Assembly (NCBI GenBank): GCA_965219635.1
Contig: OZ244783.1
Coordinates: 3,162,001-3,226,000 of the forward strand
DNA: 64,000 nucleotides
Direction of reading: 5' to 3'
Source of the DNA: JAPOXR01 sp965219635
GTDB taxonomy: Bacteria; Pseudomonadota; Alphaproteobacteria; Rhodobacterales; Rhodobacteraceae
Of the stretch, positions 59,747-64,000 are shown one piece after another (positions within the stretch are counted from its first letter, which is position 1; every line of letters begins with the position of its first letter). A model generated the notes under the pieces. The model was not told the DNA's origin. It did no database searches and was given only the letters and a program-made list of their open reading frames with translations. The translations under genes were made by a program, and so were the position numbers.

Positions 59747-60738
59747 GTGCCTTGGAACCAGTCTTGGCCGATACGGGAGCATTCGTGCAGATTGCCGATG
59801 TTTCCGTTGCGTTTCCGGTCAAGACGGGTGCGTTCACCAAGGGGTTTGTTCGCGCTGTCCAGCAAGTTTCCCTGGAAGTTCATCCGGGCCAGATTCTTGG
59901 TATTGTTGGTGAGTCCGGCTGCGGCAAATCCACGCTGGCAAAAGTGCTGATCGGACTGCAGGAACCGCAATCCGGATCACTGTTGATCGATGGGGAAGAC
60001 ATCTACCGTTGCCCTGTCCAAGAGCGTCATTCGACGGTCGCCCGCAATCTGGCGATGGTCTTTCAGGATCCAGCATCTTCGCTCAATCCTCGTCTGAGCG
60101 CCGAACGCATCATCCGCGATCCTCTGGATGTGCACGGGGTCGGTGATGAGAAGTCGCGGCACGCCCGCGTCGAAGAGCTAATGTCCCTGGTTGGATTGCC
60201 GGATTCAATCGGTCCAAGGTTGCCTCGCGAGATGTCGGGAGGCCAACAACAGCGCGTTGCCATAGCGCGAGCCTTGGCCCTTCAGCCTCGCATCGTTGTA
60301 GCAGACGAGCCAACCTCCGCTCTTGATGTCTCAGTCCGTTCTCAAATCATCAACCTGCTTGTGGATCTGAAGAAACGGCTCGGGCTGGGAATGGTGTTCA
60401 TCTCGCATGACATCCATACGGTACGCTACCTGGCCGACCGCTTGGCGGTAATGTACCTCGGCCGCGTCGTGGAGCAGGGCACGACCAGCCTGGTGGCGGA
60501 TAATCCGCGCCATCCATACACGCAGGCCTTGCTGTCGGCATCACTGAGCATCGGTGGTGCCGAGCACGAACGCATCGTCCTCAAGGGAAATGTTCCATCA
60601 CCTCGCCGGCCACCTTCAGGCTGTCCCTTCCACACCCGTTGCTGGTTGGCGACCGACAGTTGCCACGAAGCCTTCCCGGCGGAGATTTCGGAGCCGGAAC
60701 GGCAATTCACCTGTCATCACCCCTTGCCGGAGCAATAG
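59743..60738 (+). CDS. peptide/nickel-type ABC transporter ATP-binding protein (DppF type)
   Basis: A 331-aa ATPase: Walker A GESGCGKSTLAKVL near residues 57-70, signature MSGGQQQRVAIARAL near 165, Walker B IVVADEPTSALDVS near 186, H-loop FISHDIHTVRYLADR near 215, and the oligopeptide-transporter C-terminal cysteine region CPFHTRCWLATDSC near 295. It pairs with the ATPase half of the preceding fusion. Start overlaps the preceding stop by four bases (ATGA). Confidence 0.93.
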   Translation: MSALEPVLADTGAFVQIADVSVAFPVKTGAFTKGFVRAVQQVSLEVHPGQILGIVGESGCGKSTLAKVLIGLQEPQSGSLLIDGEDIYRCPVQERHSTVARNLAMVFQDPASSLNPRLSAERIIRDPLDVHGVGDEKSRHARVEELMSLVGLPDSIGPRLPREMSGGQQQRVAIARALALQPRIVVADEPTSALDVSVRSQIINLLVDLKKRLGLGMVFISHDIHTVRYLADRLAVMYLGRVVEQGTTSLVADNPRHPYTQALLSASLSIGGAEHERIVLKGNVPSPRRPPSGCPFHTRCWLATDSCHEAFPAEISEPERQFTCHHPLPEQ

Positions 60739-60857
60739 TTTCGGTCGGAATGAGTTGCGCTGAACCTTGGGAACCAGACTGTTCGAGTCTCGCTCAACTC
60801 AGGCGAACTCAGTGCATTGGCGATCAAAACCGCCGGATGCAGGAACGTAGGCCCGGT

Positions 60858-61847
60858 CTACTGCCGAGCCTGGATCGAGGTGATTGCGATCAGATTGAAA
60901 ATATCATCCGCATTGCAACCTCTCGACAGGTCGTTGGCAGGCTTCGAAAGTCCTTGAAGCACAGGCCCGACCGCAGTCATTCCTCCTATCCTCTCGGCAA
61001 TCTTGTAACCGATATTGGCGGAAGCAAGGTTGGGGAACACGAACACGTTCGGCATGCCGTCAAGACGGCTGTCCGGAGCCTTTCGGCTTCGAATGCCGGG
61101 ATCGATTGCCGCATCGAACTGGATTTCTCCCTCGACCGCAAGATCAGGCCAGGTTTTGCGCGCAATCGAAACAGCCTCAGCTACGGTTGTGGCCTGCTCA
61201 TGGTTGGAACTTCCCTTCGTGGAGAAGGACAGGAAAGTCACCCGAGGTTCCTCGCCGAGCATCGATCCCGTCCACCTCGCTGAAGAGAGGCCGATATCCG
61301 CCAGCTCCTCCGGTCCCGGATCAACTACCAGCGCGCAGTCCGCAAACAGCACGGCATTGCCAAACAGGCTGTCGTCCTTCGGTATCATCAGAAAGAACGA
61401 AGACACCCGCGCCGTGCCAGGGGCCATGCCCAGGATCTGTAATGCCGCACGGATGGTGTCGGCCGTTGTCGCCACTGCGCCAGCGATCGTGCCATCAGCA
61501 TCACCGCATCGGACCATCATCGCAGCAAAACCCAGCGGGTCCAGCATGGCTTGCAGGGCACCGTCCCGGTTCACTCCCTTGTGCGCCCGGAGCCGCTCGT
61601 ATTTCTGCGCATACCGTTCGAACTCGGAACTGTCGGCAGGAACCACAACCTCGATTCCATGGACACTACCGACCGAACTGCGAACCGCCTCCGCCTCTTC
61701 ACTGCTGCACAGCAAGGTCAGCCGGGCGGTTCCGCTCTGTGCAGCGGCTATCGCAGCCTCCTGGATCCTACTGTCCTGTCCTTCAGCCAGAACCAGGTGT
61801 GAGGACTGCCGTTTGGCCTGCTCAACGATACGGTTCAGCACCTCCAC
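60858..61847 (-). CDS. pta: phosphate acetyltransferase (PTA/PTB domain type)
   Basis: A 329-aa single-domain Pta, the short form without the P-loop N-terminal domain of E. coli Pta. Features: EVLNRIVEQAKRQSSHLVLAEG at the start, GDADGTIAGAVATTADTIRAAL near 113-134 and NVFVFPNLASANIGYKIAER near 268-287. It turns acetyl phosphate into acetyl-CoA. The gene follows xsc by 27 bp on the same strand; xsc-pta pairs are the standard set that feeds sulfoacetaldehyde carbon into central metabolism. It converges on the ABC operon across a 119-bp gap with no clear terminator. Confidence 0.95.
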   Translation of the reverse strand: MEVLNRIVEQAKRQSSHLVLAEGQDSRIQEAAIAAAQSGTARLTLLCSSEEAEAVRSSVGSVHGIEVVVPADSSEFERYAQKYERLRAHKGVNRDGALQAMLDPLGFAAMMVRCGDADGTIAGAVATTADTIRAALQILGMAPGTARVSSFFLMIPKDDSLFGNAVLFADCALVVDPGPEELADIGLSSARWTGSMLGEEPRVTFLSFSTKGSSNHEQATTVAEAVSIARKTWPDLAVEGEIQFDAAIDPGIRSRKAPDSRLDGMPNVFVFPNLASANIGYKIAERIGGMTAVGPVLQGLSKPANDLSRGCNADDIFNLIAITSIQARQ

Positions 61848-61874
61848 ATCCGCATCCCCCTTGGCGTCTGGCGA

Positions 61875-63659
61875 TCACGCTGCGGCGCGCTGGCGTTGCA
61901 GGGTATCGCCAATGTCGATTCCCGCGACTTCCTCAGGGGCCCGCATGGCATCCCGGCGGAACGGCTCGCCAAGTTCCTGATTCAGAATGACTTCAATGAA
62001 TGTCGTTGCCTCGCCCCGCATCTGAGCATCAACAGCTTCCCTGAGCGCATTCGTCAACTCCTCCTGGGTGGTGACCCTGACGCCCCTAAGGCCGCAACCT
62101 TCGGCAATGGCAGCATAGTTGACCCCGTCATTGAGTTCGGTGCCGACAAAATTGTCATCGAACCACAAGGTCGTGTTGCGCTTCTCTGCGCCCCACTGGA
62201 AGTTCCTGAACACGACCATCGTGATGCGAGGCCATTCGGGTCGGCCGCAGGATGTCATCTCGTTCATTGAAATCCCGAACGCCCCATCGCCTGCAAATCC
62301 AACCACCGGCGTATCCGGGCAACCGATCTTGGCGCCGAGAATGGACGGAAAGCCGTAGCCGCAAGGGCCGAACAGTCCGGGAGCAAGGTACTTCCTGCCC
62401 TGTTCGAACGTGGGATAGGCGTTCCCGATGGCGCAGTTGTTGCCGATGTCCGACGAAATTATCGCTTCCTGGGGCAGAGCAGCCTGAATTGCCCGCCAAG
62501 CCATGCGCGGACTCATTCTCTCCGGGTTTTTGGCCCTGGCGCGTGCGTTCCAGTCGGTTCCAGGATCATCTTCCTCATGATCCATTGATGCCAGTTGCTG
62601 CAGCCACCGCGATTTGGTGGTGGCAATCAACTCCTTCCGTTCCTTCCGCCCCTTGTCGCCGGCATTGCCCGACAGCTGTTCCAGCAATTGTTCAGCCACC
62701 ATGCCCGCATCGCCCTGAATGGCGACGGTGACCTTCTTTGTCAGGCCGATACGGTCGGCATTGATGTCCACCTGAATGATCTTCGCATCCTTGGGCCAGT
62801 AGTCGATGCCGTAACCGGGAAGTGTCGAGAACGGGTTAAGGCGTGTGCCAAGGGCCAACACCACATCGGCCTTGCTGATCAACTCCATCCCCGCCCTTGA
62901 GCCGTTGTAGCCCAGTGGACCGGCGAAGAGAGGATGCGATCCCGGGAATGCATCATTGTGCTGGTAACCGCAGCAGACCGGCGCATCCAGCCGTTCGGCA
63001 AGCCGGCGCGTCGCCTCGATCGCGCCGCCGATCACCACACCTGCGCCATTCAGAATGACGGGAAACTCGGCGGTTGAAAGCAGCCGGGCGGCATCGCTGA
63101 TGGCCTTGCGGCCGCCTCTCGGCCGTTCAATCTGAACGACGGCAGGCAGGTCGATGTCGACCACCTTGTTCCAGTAGTCGCGCGGAATATTGATCTGGGC
63201 CGGAGCGCAGCCGCGCCAGGCCTTGGCAATGACCCGGTTGAGGACTTCAGCCATGCGGCTGGGGTCGCGCACCTCCTCCTGGTAGCAAACCATGTCCTCG
63301 AACAGCTTCATCTGCTCGATTTCCTGGAAACCGCCCTGTCCGATTGTCTTGTTTGCCGCCTGTGGTGTGACCAGCAGGATGGGAGTGTGGTTCCAGTATG
63401 CAGTCTTCACCGGCGTCACGAAGTTGGTGATCCCGGGGCCATTCTGGGCGATCATCATCGACATTTGGCCTGACGCCCTGGTGTAGCCGTCGGCGCTCAT
63501 GCCGGCATTGCACTCATGCGCGCAGTCCCAGAAGGTAATCCCTGCGGCCGGAAACAGGTCCGATACCGGCATCATCGCCGAACCGATGATCCCGAATGCA
63601 TGCTTGATTCCATGCATTTGCAAGACCTTCACGAAGGCTTCTTCGGTCGTCATTTTCAT
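61875..63659 (-). CDS. xsc: sulfoacetaldehyde acetyltransferase
   Basis: A 594-aa thiamine-diphosphate enzyme. It starts MKMTTEEAFVKVLQMHGIKH; the catalytic glutamate is E49 in AHECNAG; the N-terminal half continues QNGPGITNFVTPVKTAYWNHTP, which is characteristic of Xsc rather than of acetolactate synthase. The C-terminal cofactor motif GDGAFGISMNEMTSC is near residue 450. Xsc converts sulfoacetaldehyde and phosphate to acetyl phosphate and sulfite. The ATG at 63659 is the family start; the open frame continues 48 codons 5' without similarity. It lies 47 bp downstream of a GMC dehydrogenase gene and directly upstream of pta. Confidence 0.96.
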   Translation of the reverse strand: MKMTTEEAFVKVLQMHGIKHAFGIIGSAMMPVSDLFPAAGITFWDCAHECNAGMSADGYTRASGQMSMMIAQNGPGITNFVTPVKTAYWNHTPILLVTPQAANKTIGQGGFQEIEQMKLFEDMVCYQEEVRDPSRMAEVLNRVIAKAWRGCAPAQINIPRDYWNKVVDIDLPAVVQIERPRGGRKAISDAARLLSTAEFPVILNGAGVVIGGAIEATRRLAERLDAPVCCGYQHNDAFPGSHPLFAGPLGYNGSRAGMELISKADVVLALGTRLNPFSTLPGYGIDYWPKDAKIIQVDINADRIGLTKKVTVAIQGDAGMVAEQLLEQLSGNAGDKGRKERKELIATTKSRWLQQLASMDHEEDDPGTDWNARARAKNPERMSPRMAWRAIQAALPQEAIISSDIGNNCAIGNAYPTFEQGRKYLAPGLFGPCGYGFPSILGAKIGCPDTPVVGFAGDGAFGISMNEMTSCGRPEWPRITMVVFRNFQWGAEKRNTTLWFDDNFVGTELNDGVNYAAIAEGCGLRGVRVTTQEELTNALREAVDAQMRGEATTFIEVILNQELGEPFRRDAMRAPEEVAGIDIGDTLQRQRAAA

Positions 63660-63706
63660 TTCGCAAACTCCTGTTCCGGCAGAACCGTCCGCTTCGGTCC
63701 AGCCAA

Positions 63707-64000
63707 CTATGCTTCTTCCAGAATCATCCTGCTTGCCTTCTCGCCGATCATGATCGCCGGGGCATTCGTGTTGCCCGATACGATTTCCGGCATGATCGAG
63801 CAATCAGCAACTCGCAGGCCGCCGATATTCCGCACCTTCAGCCTTTCGTCAACGACTGCATCGTCTCCCTGGCCCATTTTGCAGGTGCCTGTCGGATGGA
63901 AAATGGTCACTGCGCTGTTCCGCACCCACTCCAGTATCTCATCGTCCGACTGCGCCTCTGGACCCGGGCGGTACTCCTCGGAAATCATCGACTTCACAGG
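63707..64000 (-). CDS. GMC (choline dehydrogenase-like) oxidoreductase, C-terminal part, probable isethionate dehydrogenase
   Basis: The last 97 residues of a GMC-family flavoenzyme; the rest lies beyond the right edge. The two active-site signatures of the C-terminal domain are visible: the catalytic histidine in HPTGTCKMG and the asparagine in SGNTNAPAIMIGEKAS. Known relatives include choline dehydrogenase and the IseJ isethionate dehydrogenase, which oxidises isethionate to sulfoacetaldehyde. Because the next genes are xsc and pta, the IseJ-like role is more likely than choline oxidation; this is inference, as the FAD-binding half cannot be seen. The open frame runs off the edge with no start. 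Confidence 0.85.
   Translation of the reverse strand, partial: PVKSMISEEYRPGPEAQSDDEILEWVRNSAVTIFHPTGTCKMGQGDDAVVDERLKVRNIGGLRVADCSIMPEIVSGNTNAPAIMIGEKASRMILEEA

Noticed and set aside
60790..60820. GTTCGAGTCTCG stretch resembling a tRNA T-arm
   Set aside because: The flanking bases do not form a five-base-pair stem and no acceptor, D or anticodon arm could be assembled.
1..64000. CRISPR arrays, insertion sequences, integrases, phage genes or attachment sites
   Set aside because: None found. The accessory patches (11.3-14 kb, 21-24 kb, 30-32 kb) show compositional change but no transposase, integrase or flanking direct repeats that I could identify.

Overview
The window looks like part of an alphaproteobacterial chromosome, probably from a metabolically versatile and perhaps marine or host-associated heterotroph. 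The Smr / Tim44-like / FxsA neighbourhood at the left edge is an alphaproteobacterial synteny block. The ureDABCEFG order, the xsc-pta pair and the dense set of periplasmic-binding-protein ABC transporters fit the same group. No rRNA, tRNA, CRISPR array or insertion sequence was found. Species-level placement is not possible from the sequence alone.

Layout. 1-2.7 kb: Smr (partial), Tim44-like, FxsA and a CPBP membrane protease. 3.1-11.3 kb: one forward run of acyl-CoA genes (CoA-transferase, enoyl-CoA hydratase, MBL hydrolase, 3-hydroxyacyl-CoA dehydrogenase) running directly into a complete sugar-type ABC transporter. 11.5-13.9 kb: an accessory patch with a STAS-like DUF4325 protein and an AbiEi/AbiEii type IV toxin-antitoxin pair behind a striking 47-bp palindrome. 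14.1-19.2 kb: complete urease operon. 19.5-21.1 kb: a flavin monooxygenase. 21.4-23.8 kb: an AT-richer three-gene cassette (TIGR04255 protein, HTH protein, uncharacterised SHDCD-motif protein), the best candidate in the window for an undescribed system. 23.9-30.1 kb: two divergent operons for a sugar or sugar-acid pathway (class II aldolases, Tm-1-like protein, MBL, HAD, FGGY kinase). 30.5-32.1 kb: HipBA toxin-antitoxin.

32.2-38.0 kb is a reverse-strand run: GH4 alpha-galactosidase-like enzyme, a previously hidden 78-aa gene coupled on both sides by stop/start overlaps, a tryptophan-halogenase-family flavoprotein, two phytanoyl-CoA-dioxygenase-like proteins and a small conserved protein. 38.1-45.4 kb carries a ParB-like protein, an AraC regulator and an Agp-like (alpha-galactoside) peptide-family ABC transporter; together with the GH4 enzyme this resembles the agp loci of rhizobia. 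45.6-51.8 kb has three SnoaL/NTF2-like proteins around a sugar ABC transporter that lacks its own ATPase. 52.0-54.9 kb holds a winged-helix protein, an orphan protein and a Gfo/Idh/MocA dehydrogenase. 55.1-60.7 kb is a third peptide/nickel-type ABC operon in which a permease and an ATPase are fused. 60.9-64.0 kb (reverse) is GMC dehydrogenase (partial), xsc and pta, reading as an isethionate-to-acetyl-CoA pathway.

A cross-cutting pattern is that all four ABC operons carry a strong GC-rich stem-loop in the gap between the binding-protein gene and the first permease gene. This suggests a shared way of making more binding protein than membrane components.
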